40,227 nucleotides of DNA, taken from contig CAYOZL010000017.1 of the NCBI GenBank assembly GCA_964408435.1, positions 1-40,227 on the forward strand, in the 5' to 3' direction. This DNA comes from CAYOZL01 sp964408435. GTDB lineage: Bacteria; Bdellovibrionota_C; UBA2361; SZUA-149; CAYOZL01. Positions 1-8,651 of this stretch are shown here, one piece after another (position 1 is the first letter of the stretch; the number at the start of each line of letters is the position of its first letter). The position numbers and the translations under genes were made by a program. The notes below the pieces were generated by a model. The model was not told the origin of the DNA. It did no database searches and saw only the letters and a program-made list of their open reading frames with translations.

Positions 1-43
1 TTTTTAATGATTTCGTACAACTACATTTTTGCTTATGCGAAAC

Positions 44-448
44 TCAGGTTATAAGAAAGACTAGTTGCATCTGCGCTTCTTCCGCAGAATAAGGAATGTT
101 TTGGTTATCTTTTTTTTCTGTTTTAACCCAAATTGGCAAATACCACTTCTTCCAGTAAATTTTACCGGATTTAGGTACCGTCTCCATTGCAACCATCTGA
201 ACTCTTGATTCTGGTTGCACGTAAAGCATATGTCCAGCATATGACCTCGGGCCAAACTTTGAGGCGGTGAAATGTTCTTTCAGGTAGAGCTTTACTGCTT
301 CGTTTTGCAAAGCAGAAATATTCGCAGTAATGATTATCTTACTCGAAGCTAGGGAGAAAAATCCTTTAATCTGCCGCCAAGCAGAAAAAAGTAAACCACA
401 TACTACTGCTCCACCAGCAAACAATCCTGTATTACTACCAATATTCAT
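44..448 (-). CDS. Hypothetical membrane-anchored protein, possibly truncated
   Basis: The product is about 134 residues and I do not recognise it. The reading frame is open further upstream to a TTG at 502, but I chose the ATG at 446-448. An 8-bp inverted repeat (496-503 with 513-520) covers the TTG, and the protein from the ATG starts naturally with a short polar stretch and then a hydrophobic segment (about residues 8-22). The rest is soluble, with alternating hydrophobic residues, and ends abruptly in a short hydrophobic tail. A short N-terminal membrane segment followed by a small soluble domain loosely recalls the N-terminus of BCS1-like AAA proteins. With no ATPase motifs present this could be a remnant of such a gene, but that is only an impression. 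It lies at the window edge, far from any obvious partner. Confidence 0.45.
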   Translation of the reverse strand: MNIGSNTGLFAGGAVVCGLLFSAWRQIKGFFSLASSKIIITANISALQNEAVKLYLKEHFTASKFGPRSYAGHMLYVQPESRVQMVAMETVPKSGKIYWKKWYLPIWVKTEKKDNQNIPYSAEEAQMQLVFLIT

Positions 449-495
449 GACAACTTTCTTTTTGGAGGTAACGAGTAACAAAACCTGTATAAAAA

Positions 496-520
496 CAGAC
501 AATAAAAAACTAATTGTCTG
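496..520. promoter_or_regulatory. Perfect 8-bp inverted repeat (operator-like)
   Basis: CAGACAAT at 496-503 is matched by ATTGTCTG at 513-520, with a 9-base AT-rich spacer. It lies about 50 bases upstream of the ATG of the small hypothetical gene and could be an operator or a weak hairpin. No T-tract follows, so it is unlikely to be a terminator. Confidence 0.3.
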
Positions 521-628
521 TGTAGAATTATTTTCTATATTTGAATGATAGAGAAACGAGAACTAAACAATACTAATTTAACGAGCAATAAGCAAGATGC
601 GTATTTTGAAAAGTATTTTATTTAGATA

Positions 629-2158
629 TTACCAATCAATTGGAAAATAATCCTTTAAAAACTTTCCACACCAATGCTTGCCAGTATTTATCCCATCAAA
701 GAATGGGTCACATACTCTCGCTGCCCCATCAACGATATCTAATGGAGGCTGAAAATCATGAACATCTTCTTTTTTCTTAGCAAGCGTTACTGGGTCTTCA
801 TCAGTAACCCAGCCAGTATCAACAGCGTTCATAAAGATACCATCTTTAGACAACTCTCCAGAAGAAGTATGAGTAAGCATATTCAAAGCAGCTTTTGCCA
901 TATTAGTATGTGGGTGTCTTGCTTCTTTTTTAAATCTATAAAACTTACCTTCCATAGCAGTAACATTCACAATATGTTTCATGCCTGTGTAGTCTTTCTT
1001 CATTAATGGAATCAATTTTGAGCATAAAACAAAAGGAGCTACAGAATTTACCAACTGCACTTCAAGCATTTCAGGAGTTGGAACTTCATCAACTTCATAC
1101 CGCCAACTATTAGTTTCTCTTAAATCTACTTGTTGTAAATCTGCATCTAGTTTTCCTGCAGGAAAAACTTCCTCAACACTTAACGAGTTATCAATAGAGT
1201 AAGGAATTTGTGAAAGCTCCGCCGAAGCAGTAATTCCAATTCCAGGACTTTGACCATGCCAAGAAACTGGCAAAGATGCACCGTCTACACTTTTAGAAAT
1301 AGAGTTACTAACAGCACTTAAAGAAGAAATACAACTTTGATGAAAATCAAGAAGCTTTTTAACATCCTTAGACAAGCTACTAAACGCCTGAGTTTCCAAC
1401 TCCATCATATGAGCATAAAAACCAGGCGGTCTTCTAACAGTTTGAGCAGCGTTGTTAATTAATAAATCCAAACGATTCTGACTTTCATTTACATAACGAG
1501 TAAAAATTTCCACACTTGGCGTATGCCTTAAATCAAGGCCATAAATATGCAAGCGTGAAGACCAATCAGAGAAATCTTTTTCTTTTGAATACCTAAGAGC
1601 AGAATCTTTTGGGAAACGAGTTGTAGCAATTACCGTAGCTCCAGCTCTTAATATCATAAGCGTTACGTGATAACCAATTTTAAGCCTAGAACCTGTAATA
1701 ACCGCAACCTGCCCTTCAAGACTAGCTGTTTGATAACGTTTCTTGTAATTAAACTCTGCGCATTCCTGACACATCGAATCATAGAAATGATGCAAGACAT
1801 CAAACTTTTTTCTACAGACATAACAGTCTTGTAATTTAGAACTTTTTATTGACCCAGATATCGAGCCTGATGTTGAATGGTCTAAAAGCTTAACTTCATC
1901 AGGAGCTTTAAAAACAGAATCCTCTCTTGCTCGCCTAATACCAGTCTTTGCCCTAGCCGCTCTTGCTACTTGATTGATCTCTTTTTTCTTAGCTCGAACT
2001 TTTAGTTTATTTCGGTGCTTCAGCTCATACCTTGAAGGCCTAGAAAGCTGCCCAGCTGCTTTAATTAAATCTATCCTAGTAGCTTCAGGAAGCTTATTTA
2101 AAGCTTCAGGATTAGCAGTTAAATCTTTTATTAAATTAATGCACTCTTCTATTTTCAC
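629..2158 (-). CDS. Zinc-finger-containing short-chain dehydrogenase/reductase (SDR)
   Basis: This is a 509-residue SDR-superfamily protein, about twice the usual SDR length. The first ~110 residues are basic and helical. A CxxC...H-H...CxxC cluster (about residues 112-137, DCYVCRKKF...MCQECA) looks like a structural zinc site. The Rossmann fold begins near residue 150 with TGSRLKIG in place of TGxxxGIG, and NNAAQT corresponds to the NNAG motif. Near the C-terminus HPHTNMAKAALN aligns with the YxxxK region: the lysine is kept but the catalytic tyrosine position is threonine. I recall related long SDRs with the same HTNMAKAALN and DTGWVTDEDP motifs in bacteria and eukaryotes, none with a function I can name. 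The start is a GTG with no clear ribosome binding site. The substrate is unknown and classical SDR catalysis is doubtful. Confidence 0.75.
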   Translation of the reverse strand: MKIEECINLIKDLTANPEALNKLPEATRIDLIKAAGQLSRPSRYELKHRNKLKVRAKKKEINQVARAARAKTGIRRAREDSVFKAPDEVKLLDHSTSGSISGSIKSSKLQDCYVCRKKFDVLHHFYDSMCQECAEFNYKKRYQTASLEGQVAVITGSRLKIGYHVTLMILRAGATVIATTRFPKDSALRYSKEKDFSDWSSRLHIYGLDLRHTPSVEIFTRYVNESQNRLDLLINNAAQTVRRPPGFYAHMMELETQAFSSLSKDVKKLLDFHQSCISSLSAVSNSISKSVDGASLPVSWHGQSPGIGITASAELSQIPYSIDNSLSVEEVFPAGKLDADLQQVDLRETNSWRYEVDEVPTPEMLEVQLVNSVAPFVLCSKLIPLMKKDYTGMKHIVNVTAMEGKFYRFKKEARHPHTNMAKAALNMLTHTSSGELSKDGIFMNAVDTGWVTDEDPVTLAKKKEDVHDFQPPLDIVDGAARVCDPFFDGINTGKHWCGKFLKDYFPIDW

Positions 2159-2215
2159 AGAGAATACTTATCATATAATAAATTTAAATTATATATTTTG
2201 TATTTGAGTCTATTT

Positions 2216-2980
2216 TTATAATTCAGCTAGAAAAAAATTAGTCACTATTTTGACACTTTCTAAATATTGAGAGTTGTTAGTAAAGAAACTGTTATGCCCT
2301 CCGTGTTCATAGTATTTAGATTGAATATTTTTATTCAAAATTTTTAGAGTTTCTTCAAATTCTTGTACTATTTTTATATCTGTATTCTCAGATCCTCCGC
2401 CTTCTAGATTATCTAATAAACCGTGTAAAATTAAAATTGGGGTATTAAACTTTTCACTATTATTAATAAATTCTCTTGTATAGCCTGAGGAATTAACTGC
2501 TACTGCCTTAACTCTCTTAGAATTGAGTAAATAATTAATAGCTCCTCGCCCCCCTCTAGAGTGTCCAAATATTCCTACTTTACTGCTATCAACTTTTTCA
2601 TGCTCACTTACGCACTGAATTATAGAATCAATTATTTTTACCCCTTCAGGACTTGAAGGGTCTGGAATCTCAGGACCAATACTAGTCTTAATAGGACTAA
2701 CAAAACGAACTCCCGCACCAACGCTTCCTTGAAACCAAGCTACCGCTACAGCTAATATTCCTTCTTTAGCAAAATCTAATGCTAATTGAACATATTCTTT
2801 TGCAAAACCGTGACTACCATGAAGAATTATTACTGTCGGGAAAACACCCGTACCTTTAGGGACAGCAAAAGCACAGAGCATTTGTTCTGTATCCTTACTA
2901 TTGCTTGGTACTAACTTGAACCATGAAACTGGTAAATTTTTTGCTTCATTTGGAATTTTTGAATCTACTAAGGTACTCAT
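2216..2980 (-). CDS. Alpha/beta hydrolase, dienelactone hydrolase-like
   Basis: This 254-residue predicted cytosolic serine hydrolase has a nucleophile elbow GHSRGG (GxSxG), an oxyanion-type HGSHG motif near the N-terminus, and a late aspartate (HGLLDN) and histidine (HGGHNS) that complete a plausible Ser-Asp-His triad. The overall arrangement resembles the dienelactone hydrolase/prolyl-oligopeptidase-like family. The open frame extends to a TTG at 3025, but I chose the ATG at 2978-2980 because the upstream extension is hydrophobic and AT-rich and would lie close to the end of the neighbouring gene. No Shine-Dalgarno is visible. It is probably transcribed alone or with the SDR downstream. The substrate cannot be inferred. 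Confidence 0.8.
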   Translation of the reverse strand: MSTLVDSKIPNEAKNLPVSWFKLVPSNSKDTEQMLCAFAVPKGTGVFPTVIILHGSHGFAKEYVQLALDFAKEGILAVAVAWFQGSVGAGVRFVSPIKTSIGPEIPDPSSPEGVKIIDSIIQCVSEHEKVDSSKVGIFGHSRGGRGAINYLLNSKRVKAVAVNSSGYTREFINNSEKFNTPILILHGLLDNLEGGGSENTDIKIVQEFEETLKILNKNIQSKYYEHGGHNSFFTNNSQYLESVKIVTNFFLAEL

Positions 2981-3059
2981 ATTTTTAAATAATAAAACAT
3001 AAAGAAAGGCCAATCGCGAATGCAATTGGCGATTAACCTCCTATTTTCGTTGCTGTTAT

Positions 3060-3698
3060 TTAAACATATTTTGTATTTCGCCAGTATTTCGTTCCGGTTC
3101 GATTTGTTCGTCTACCAGATTGGGCACGAGAGTTTCGAAGGTCTTTTCGAAACTCTCGTTTTGAAGATGAAGGCCAAGTACGAGGAAGAGGACTGCTATC
3201 TTCAAATTCCATATCAGACAAGTTATCGTAGCGGGGGCGGAAATATGAATCACTCCAGTTAACAAGCTTTTCGACTGGAACACCAAGCTCTTTTGCTCGC
3301 TTAGCCAAAACTCCTGCTTCTTCAACTGTTGATTCCTTGGAAAGAAACCACCAATTACACTCTGGATCAGAGAAATTCACACCAAGAGCTTCAGCAATTC
3401 GAATGCCTTTGGCCCACTGAGCAGCACTCGTTTCTGTCCAAACTGGTTCTAGTTGATCAGGATACAGAGCAAGATCTTCCTCTGTCCAAGCCGATTCCGG
3501 CTCATCAGGATACGTATCATCAAGTCCTTTCAAAGCCCAAGCGATGTCTTCTTCAACCCAGTCGAACGGATCGCTGCCTGTTGCAACTTCTCCATTTTGC
3601 TCTTTAGTAAACCTGGAGTACTGAGACTGCCAAGCAAGAATTTCTTCTATAGTTGTAGGTTGAGGTTTCCTCTGTGCATTTGCTGAGTTATTTCTCAT
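3060..3698 (-). CDS. Hypothetical acidic protein, foreign composition, probable frameshift near the 3' end
   Basis: The 212-residue product is not recognised. The body is acidic and rich in tryptophan (WVEEDIAWALKGL, SAWTEEDLALYP, CNWWFLSKE). Base composition is clearly higher in G+C than its neighbours, and arginine is often CGA or CGT rather than AGA, suggesting horizontal transfer. The last ~33 codons in this frame give an unnatural arginine-rich tail. The overlapping frame, ending at 3056, gives a sensible acidic C-terminus (NESFEKTFETLV...NMFK). Removing one base from the four-base run at 3159-3162 joins the body to that tail. That run abuts a perfect 13-bp inverted repeat (3127-3139 with 3146-3158). 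It may therefore be a one-base insertion (mutation or sequencing error) or a frameshift site. The ATG start has no evident ribosome binding site. Confidence 0.6.
   Translation of the reverse strand: MRNNSANAQRKPQPTTIEEILAWQSQYSRFTKEQNGEVATGSDPFDWVEEDIAWALKGLDDTYPDEPESAWTEEDLALYPDQLEPVWTETSAAQWAKGIRIAEALGVNFSDPECNWWFLSKESTVEEAGVLAKRAKELGVPVEKLVNWSDSYFRPRYDNLSDMEFEDSSPLPRTWPSSSKREFRKDLRNSRAQSGRRTNRTGTKYWRNTKYV
3127..3158. repeat. Perfect 13-bp inverted repeat inside a coding region
   Basis: CGAGAGTTTCGAA (3127-3139) and TTCGAAACTCTCG (3146-3158) form a 13-bp stem with a 6-base loop. On the minus strand it lies inside the 3' end of the foreign-looking gene, one base run after the likely frameshift position. 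In the restored frame it encodes a short S-F-E / T-F-E-T repeat. Confidence 0.7.
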
Positions 3699-3982
3699 TT
3701 AGAATATCCATAAACAGTTACGTAAATTTCAACGTGAAGAAATAAAAAACATTTACAAAAACGTTTATATTGCATCCACGTTGGCCTAAAAAAAATTAAC
3801 TTCTTTAATAAGCCAACGCTCAAATTTTATTAATTAAAAAGAATATAGAAAGAACAAGATAAGCGACTAGATTAATCAAAATAGTGCTATTAATTGACAT
3901 GATAATAGCAGAAAAATAAGTGAGCCTAAAATAACAGGGGAAATAATATTTTTAGATAGCTAAAAAAGCTCTTAAATAATAT
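3699..3982. other. AT-rich intergenic region with weak hairpins
   Basis: No gene is seen in these 284 bases. A 7-bp inverted repeat CGTTGGC/GCCAACG (3779-3785 with 3812-3818) sits in the middle. TTTAGATA/TATCTAAA (3951-3958 with 3980-3987) could form a hairpin at the end of the response regulator gene, but it lacks a T-tract. Several TATAAT-like words occur and none has a convincing partner. Confidence 0.4.
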
Positions 3983-4687
3983 CTAAAGAACAAACTTATA
4001 CCCAACTCCATGCACTGTAACTAAATGCTTAGGGCTATCAGGCGTTGGCTCAATTTTATTCCTAATTCTGGCAATAAAATTATCGACAGTTCTAGTAGTA
4101 GGATAGTTATCATAACCCCAAACTTGGTTTAAAAGATCATTCCTAGTAACTGGCACATCAGGTTGCTTTGCTAAGAATTTAATAATTTCAAACTCTTTAG
4201 CTGACATTGAAAATTCAGTTTCTGAGGAGTCTTCTTTCTTCCAAGCTCTATAAGATTTAAAATCTATCCTTACTCCAGAAAATTCTATTTCAGATAATTC
4301 TTCTTCTTTAGGTTGCGCAGGTGCGCTTCTTCTAAGTAGCGCCTTAATCCTAGCTGCTAGCTCTCTCATACCAAAAGGTTTTGTTAAGTAATCATCAGCA
4401 CCTAACTCTAAACCAACAACCTTATCTATTTCGTTATCTTTTGCTGTAAGCATTATTACTGGAATAGAATCTGCTTTTGCCCTAATACGCTTACATACCT
4501 CTAAGCCATCTATCTCAGGCATAATTAAATCTAAGATTACTAAATCTGGTTTTTCAGAATCAAAGGTCTCTAAACCAAGACTACCATTCTCGCAACAAAG
4601 CACTTCATAGCCTTCTAGAGTTAAGCCATCTTTCAAGCTTTCTCTAATTGATTGGTCATCTTCTATGATTAGAATTTTTTTAGACAT
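3983..4687 (-). CDS. OmpR/PhoB-family response regulator
   Basis: This 234-residue two-component transcription factor has a receiver domain (residues 1-120) with the acidic pair D10/D11, phospho-acceptor D53 (LVILDLIMPEIDG), T81 and K103 (TKPFG). A linker is followed by a winged-helix DNA-binding domain (about 135-233) ending in TVHGVGYKFVL, typical of the family. The ATG start has an upstream AAGGTAG-like binding site. It begins 10 bases after the stop of sppA and is probably co-transcribed with it. No histidine kinase gene is next to it or anywhere else in this window, so its sensor is unknown. Pairing with sppA would fit an envelope-stress role, but that is inference. Confidence 0.92.
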   Translation of the reverse strand: MSKKILIIEDDQSIRESLKDGLTLEGYEVLCCENGSLGLETFDSEKPDLVILDLIMPEIDGLEVCKRIRAKADSIPVIMLTAKDNEIDKVVGLELGADDYLTKPFGMRELAARIKALLRRSAPAQPKEEELSEIEFSGVRIDFKSYRAWKKEDSSETEFSMSAKEFEIIKFLAKQPDVPVTRNDLLNQVWGYDNYPTTRTVDNFIARIRNKIEPTPDSPKHLVTVHGVGYKFVL

Positions 4688-4697
4688 TTACGCTACC

Positions 4698-5612
4698 TTA
4701 GAAATACTTTAGCTTAGTATTATTACTATAACCAAGACCTTTATAGCCAAATAAATCTAACTTTTGCTCTAGCTGCTCAAAAATCTCTAAGATTGCTCTT
4801 GGCTTACTAACAAAGATAAATTCAGGTTCTCCATCTTTAACCTTTGCAAGTTCTAAAGCGATCTTCCCTGCTTTTTCTAAACCACCTATTTCATCAACTA
4901 AGCCATATTCTAAAGCTTGAGAGCCTAAAATAATTCTCCCGTCAGCAAACCCTCTAACCTTATCAACTGGCAAGTTTCTACTCGTTGCTACTATTGATAA
5001 AAATTCTTCGTAACTTTTAGTTACTAAGTTTTGTAATAAGTTTTGCTCATCTTCAGCTATCTCTTTAAAAGGAGAACCTGCATCTTTAAATTTTCCGCTT
5101 TTTACAATGTTCATTTTAAAGCCAACTTTATCTACAACTTTAGAGATATTTGGCATAAAAAGAATAACACCTATTGAGCCAGTAATTGTTCCCATATTAC
5201 TAACTACTTTATCGCAACCCATTGCAGCATATACTCCTCCTGAAGCAGCCACATTTCCTAACGAACAAACAACAGGCTTTTTAGAATTCTTAATAATTCT
5301 ATACATCTCTTCAGAAGCTCCAACTGCTCCTCCAGGAGAATCGATGCGAACGACAATTGCTTTTATTTTTTTATTTTTCTGAAATTTATTGAAATTTTTT
5401 CTGAAGTTATCAGCGGTGACTATCTCACCTAGAATATCAACTACTCCTACTGCATTTTTAGAAGTAATTTTTAACGGAGAGGAGCTAGCAGTATTTTTAC
5501 CAATTGAGACAATTGCAAAAACAAAGAGAAGCATTATTCCAAACAACATAAAGCTAAAGACGCTAGCAAATACGTAACTTAGAAGTGTGATTATTTTTTT
5601 AAAAAGCTCCAT
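4698..5612 (-). CDS. sppA: Signal peptide peptidase SppA (S49 family)
   Basis: This 304-residue inner-membrane serine protease digests signal peptides left after secretion. Residues 12-37 form an N-terminal transmembrane anchor. The S49 core follows: DSPGG (residues 91-95), nucleophile S124 in VAASGGVYAA, and a lysine in KSGKFKDAGSP (K176 by alignment with the short Bacillus form) as general base. The length matches the short, single-domain SppA rather than the 600-residue E. coli form. The ATG start is unambiguous. The response regulator gene follows after 10 bases, and the upstream gap to ahcY is 90 bases. Confidence 0.93.
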   Translation of the reverse strand: MELFKKIITLLSYVFASVFSFMLFGIMLLFVFAIVSIGKNTASSSPLKITSKNAVGVVDILGEIVTADNFRKNFNKFQKNKKIKAIVVRIDSPGGAVGASEEMYRIIKNSKKPVVCSLGNVAASGGVYAAMGCDKVVSNMGTITGSIGVILFMPNISKVVDKVGFKMNIVKSGKFKDAGSPFKEIAEDEQNLLQNLVTKSYEEFLSIVATSRNLPVDKVRGFADGRIILGSQALEYGLVDEIGGLEKAGKIALELAKVKDGEPEFIFVSKPRAILEIFEQLEQKLDLFGYKGLGYSNNTKLKYF

Positions 5613-5702
5613 AGCTATAACCTAAAATCCATAATTATTTATAGATTACAAGACTATAAGACTACAGAGCTTTTGCAAGATATTTCTTAATAGAAATAAA
5701 TA

Positions 5703-7040
5703 TTAATATCTATAGTGCTCAGGCTTATAAGGCCCATCAACTGGAAGACCTAAATACTCAGCTTGCTCTTTTGAAAGCTTAGTAAGTTTAACACCAATCT
5801 TATCAAGATGTAGTCTAGCTACTTTTTCATCTAACTCTTTAGGTAAAACATGAACTCCAATAGGATATTCACCTTTTTTATTCCATAATTCTATTTGAGC
5901 TAAAGTTTGGTTTGTAAATGAACAAGACATTACAAAAGCAGGGTGACCCGTTGCACAACCAAGGTTAACTAATCTACCAGATGCTAAAAGAATAAGACTA
6001 TTACCATTTGATAATGTAAACTTATCAACTTGAGGCTTAACTTCTAGTTTCTCAGTATTCTCTTCTAGCCAGCTTACTCTGATTTCAGAATCAAAGTGAC
6101 CGATATTACAAATAATGCTGTTATCTTTCATCTTAGTGAAATGCTCTGGAGTAATTACATCAAAACAACCAGTTGCAGTAACAAAAATATCACCTTCACT
6201 TGCAGCTGCTTCCATTGTAGTAACTTCGTATCCTTCCATTGCTGCTTGTAGAGCATTAATTGGATCGATTTCAGTAACTAATACTCTAGCACCTAGGCTT
6301 TTCATTGAATGAGCACAACCTTTACCAACATCTCCGTAACCAGCAATAACAACAACTTTACCAGCTACCATTACATCTGTTGCTCTTTTAATTCCATCAG
6401 CTAGCGACTCTCTACAACCATATAGGTTATCAAACTTAGACTTAGTAACTGAATCGTTAACATTAAATGCTGGGCATTTTAACTTACCCTGCTCAAGCAT
6501 TTGATAAAGTCTAATTACGCCAGTAGTTGTTTCTTCAGAGATTCCGTAAATACCATCAAGTAGTTCTGGTTTCTCATTGTGAATTAAAACAGTTAAATCT
6601 CCACCATCATCTAAAATCATATTTAAAGGCTCATCACCAAACATGATAGTTTGCTCGATACACCAGTCGTATTCTTCTTCCGTCTCGCCTTTCCAAGCAA
6701 ATACTGGAATACCTGCTGCTGCAATTGCTGCTGCTGCATGGTCTTGAGTTGAAAAAATATTACAACTTGACCAACGAACATCCGCACCTAACTCAACTAA
6801 AGTCTCAATTAAAACTGCAGTTTCAATTGTCATATGAAGACAACCTGCAATTCTTGCTCCCTTAAGAGGCTTTGATGCGCCGAACTCTTCTCTAAGAGCC
6901 ATAAGTCCTGGCATTTCTTTCTCAGCTATATCTATAGCTTTTCTTCCAAGCTCTGCTAGGCCAATATCTTTTACTTTGTAGTCTTCTGTATTCATAGGTT
7001 TTTGATTATTATTTGTTTCTGTTCTAACTGCAGCTTCCAT
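5703..7040 (-). CDS. ahcY: Adenosylhomocysteinase
   Basis: This 445-residue cytosolic NAD-dependent enzyme splits S-adenosylhomocysteine into adenosine and homocysteine, relieving product inhibition of methyltransferases. Strong family signatures are present: NDSVTKSKFDNLYGCRES in the substrate domain, the Rossmann motif GYGDVGKGCA, and the C-terminal tail ending in PDGPYKPEHYRY-type residues (here VDGPYKPEHYRY), whose Lys and Tyr contact NAD in the partner subunit. The start ATG is preceded by a GGA. A candidate promoter lies just upstream. It would feed homocysteine to the sulfur-amino-acid enzymes encoded at the other end of the window. Confidence 0.97.
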   Translation of the reverse strand: MEAAVRTETNNNQKPMNTEDYKVKDIGLAELGRKAIDIAEKEMPGLMALREEFGASKPLKGARIAGCLHMTIETAVLIETLVELGADVRWSSCNIFSTQDHAAAAIAAAGIPVFAWKGETEEEYDWCIEQTIMFGDEPLNMILDDGGDLTVLIHNEKPELLDGIYGISEETTTGVIRLYQMLEQGKLKCPAFNVNDSVTKSKFDNLYGCRESLADGIKRATDVMVAGKVVVIAGYGDVGKGCAHSMKSLGARVLVTEIDPINALQAAMEGYEVTTMEAAASEGDIFVTATGCFDVITPEHFTKMKDNSIICNIGHFDSEIRVSWLEENTEKLEVKPQVDKFTLSNGNSLILLASGRLVNLGCATGHPAFVMSCSFTNQTLAQIELWNKKGEYPIGVHVLPKELDEKVARLHLDKIGVKLTKLSKEQAEYLGLPVDGPYKPEHYRY

Positions 7041-7066
7041 AAAATTCCATTAATTATTTAATTTAT

Positions 7067-7095
7067 ATAATCTAATTTATTAATCGCGAGACCAA
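7067..7095 (-). promoter_or_regulatory. Candidate sigma70 promoter of ahcY
   Basis: On the minus strand TTGGTC (7090-7095) and GATTAT (7067-7072) are separated by exactly 17 bases, about 27-50 bases upstream of the ahcY ATG. The match is moderate, and it lies partly within the tail of the small open frame described next. Confidence 0.4.
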
Positions 7096-7214
7096 GTGGC
7101 TACGCAAATATCACTAGGCTTCTGACGCCCTAATAAAGCATAACTAACTAAAAAATAAAAGCTTACTAGAATTATTACTAAAACTAAGAATAAGAGAGTT
7201 AAACCCTTGTTTTC
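7080..7214 (-). CDS. 44-codon hydrophobic open frame directly after the barrel gene's stop
   Basis: Immediately after the TAA (7215-7217) of the outer-membrane protein gene, the same frame stays open for 44 codons and ends in TAA at 7080-7082. It encodes a good transmembrane helix (LLFLVLVIILVSFYFLVSY) followed by a polar tail with GRQKPSD and ATWSRD. No ATG, GTG or TTG exists in the frame, so ordinary initiation is impossible as read. It could use a rare start (ATT or ATA), arise by stop-codon readthrough, or be the remains of a small membrane protein gene that lost its start. The sharp hydrophobic/polar pattern argues for past or present coding. Confidence 0.35.
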   Translation of the reverse strand, partial: ENKGLTLLFLVLVIILVSFYFLVSYALLGRQKPSDICVATWSRD

Positions 7215-8606
7215 TTAGCTTCTTCTACCGATTAAACCTGAGCTAATACCGATAAAGAACCTATTACTTTTAAAATCTTGGGTCTGAAATAAAAGTTCAG
7301 GATCTAGGTTGGAATCGTCTGCATTTTGGTCTGAGAAAAAATACCCTAAAGTAATACTAGTATCTTGAGTAAGTGCATAATTAATACTTGCATTTGCCTC
7401 CACTCTATCAATAGCGTTTGAAAGAGTGTCATTAGCAGAGAACATAAAGAAACTACCTCCAAGAGCTAAAGAAAAACGATCACCTAAAGCTTTTGTATAG
7501 TTAGCACTAAAGTTTCTAACAGTTAATAGTTCACCATCGATATTTGGTGTTCTATTTTGAACCCCTCTTAAACTAAGAGAAGAACCTGGTTCAATATTAT
7601 AAGATAATCCTAATTCAAAAATAGCACCTGATTGAGTCTGCTCTCCTGTGAAAATATCTTCTACAGTTTCACCGAGATCATTTGTCGAGAAAACTGTTCT
7701 AGGTTGAGGAGCACTTTTAAATCTTGTGATGTTAACACCTACAGATCCAGATAATGATAATTTGTTTGAAACGATGTAAGAATTAACCCATGATGCTTCA
7801 TAAGAAAAACGATCTAAATCGTTTTCTTCAAAATCAATATCCACTTCATTATCATCAACGGTACTAAAATCAGTAGAAGCCGCTGTTAAACTTAAGCCAG
7901 TATTAAATGACTTCGTAAGTTGATGATCTAAATCTAGAAAGACTTGGTGTGTTAAAAAATCCGAACCATTCTGGTCTAATGCATTATCTCTATCGCCTTG
8001 AAGTAAAAATTCGCCTAAAAAGTTACTATAAGTAAAATTATATCCACTGCCGATGTTTGTTTTACTAGCAATTTGATAGTCCTGAATCCCTGTTCTAAAA
8101 TTTGTATTCCAAACCTGAGTTGCTCTAGCTGATGAATTAGATGTAACGGCTTGATCAACTGTTTGAGAAGAAATACTTGTTGAAAAATTTGCAAAAAATG
8201 GCTTAGGCAAAACAGTGTCAGCAAGATTAAAATCAGCTCTAGAATCGAGTGTAAATCTATTATTATCTGTAAACTCAGTAAAAATTAAAAACCCTGCTGT
8301 AAGATCCCAGCCCCCATTGATTGCAGAACCTAAATAATCACTTAGTCCACTTGAGAGACTTAGTGTTGCATTATAAATAAAATCTTCATCTTCTGAACCA
8401 TCTATCGCAGTAGTATCTAATGCCTCAACTTCTTCAATCTGCTCAGGAGTAAGACCTTCTAAATCAATCTCTGGTGCAAGAATTCCACTTTCTAAAAATA
8501 CATTATCATCAAAGGTTCCTCTGATATTTGCACTCAGCGCTACTTGTGCGTTTGCAGTACTAATTAAAAATAAAAAGCCAAATACAGATAAAACAATTTT
8601 AAACAT
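7215..8606 (-). CDS. Outer-membrane beta-barrel protein
   Basis: The product is 463 residues. The signal peptide MFKIVLSVFGFLFLISTANAQ directs export. After an acidic stretch (about residues 25-75) the protein is a succession of amphipathic beta-strands with alternating hydrophobic and polar residues and turns rich in N, D, S and G, as in transmembrane barrels of the porin/DUF-type outer-membrane families. I cannot assign a specific family. An in-frame ATG at 8621 exists, but I prefer 8604-8606: AGGAAT lies at ideal spacing and the signal peptide then starts with M-F-K. The C-terminus (LIGRRS) does not end in the usual aromatic residue. It has a near-consensus promoter with an overlapping palindrome upstream. 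Confidence 0.75.
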   Translation of the reverse strand: MFKIVLSVFGFLFLISTANAQVALSANIRGTFDDNVFLESGILAPEIDLEGLTPEQIEEVEALDTTAIDGSEDEDFIYNATLSLSSGLSDYLGSAINGGWDLTAGFLIFTEFTDNNRFTLDSRADFNLADTVLPKPFFANFSTSISSQTVDQAVTSNSSARATQVWNTNFRTGIQDYQIASKTNIGSGYNFTYSNFLGEFLLQGDRDNALDQNGSDFLTHQVFLDLDHQLTKSFNTGLSLTAASTDFSTVDDNEVDIDFEENDLDRFSYEASWVNSYIVSNKLSLSGSVGVNITRFKSAPQPRTVFSTNDLGETVEDIFTGEQTQSGAIFELGLSYNIEPGSSLSLRGVQNRTPNIDGELLTVRNFSANYTKALGDRFSLALGGSFFMFSANDTLSNAIDRVEANASINYALTQDTSITLGYFFSDQNADDSNLDPELLFQTQDFKSNRFFIGISSGLIGRRS

Positions 8607-8651
8607 TATATTCCTACACATTTATTTATATACAGTTATTTTACAGACACG

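Noticed and set aside
3983..5612. Two-component pair with sppA as sensor
   Set aside because: SppA has only a membrane anchor and protease core, with no kinase or histidine phosphotransfer motifs.
7041..7214. SAH riboswitch upstream of ahcY
   Set aside because: The leader is AT-rich with no GC-rich pseudoknot stems; the GC-richer part is explained by the small open frame.
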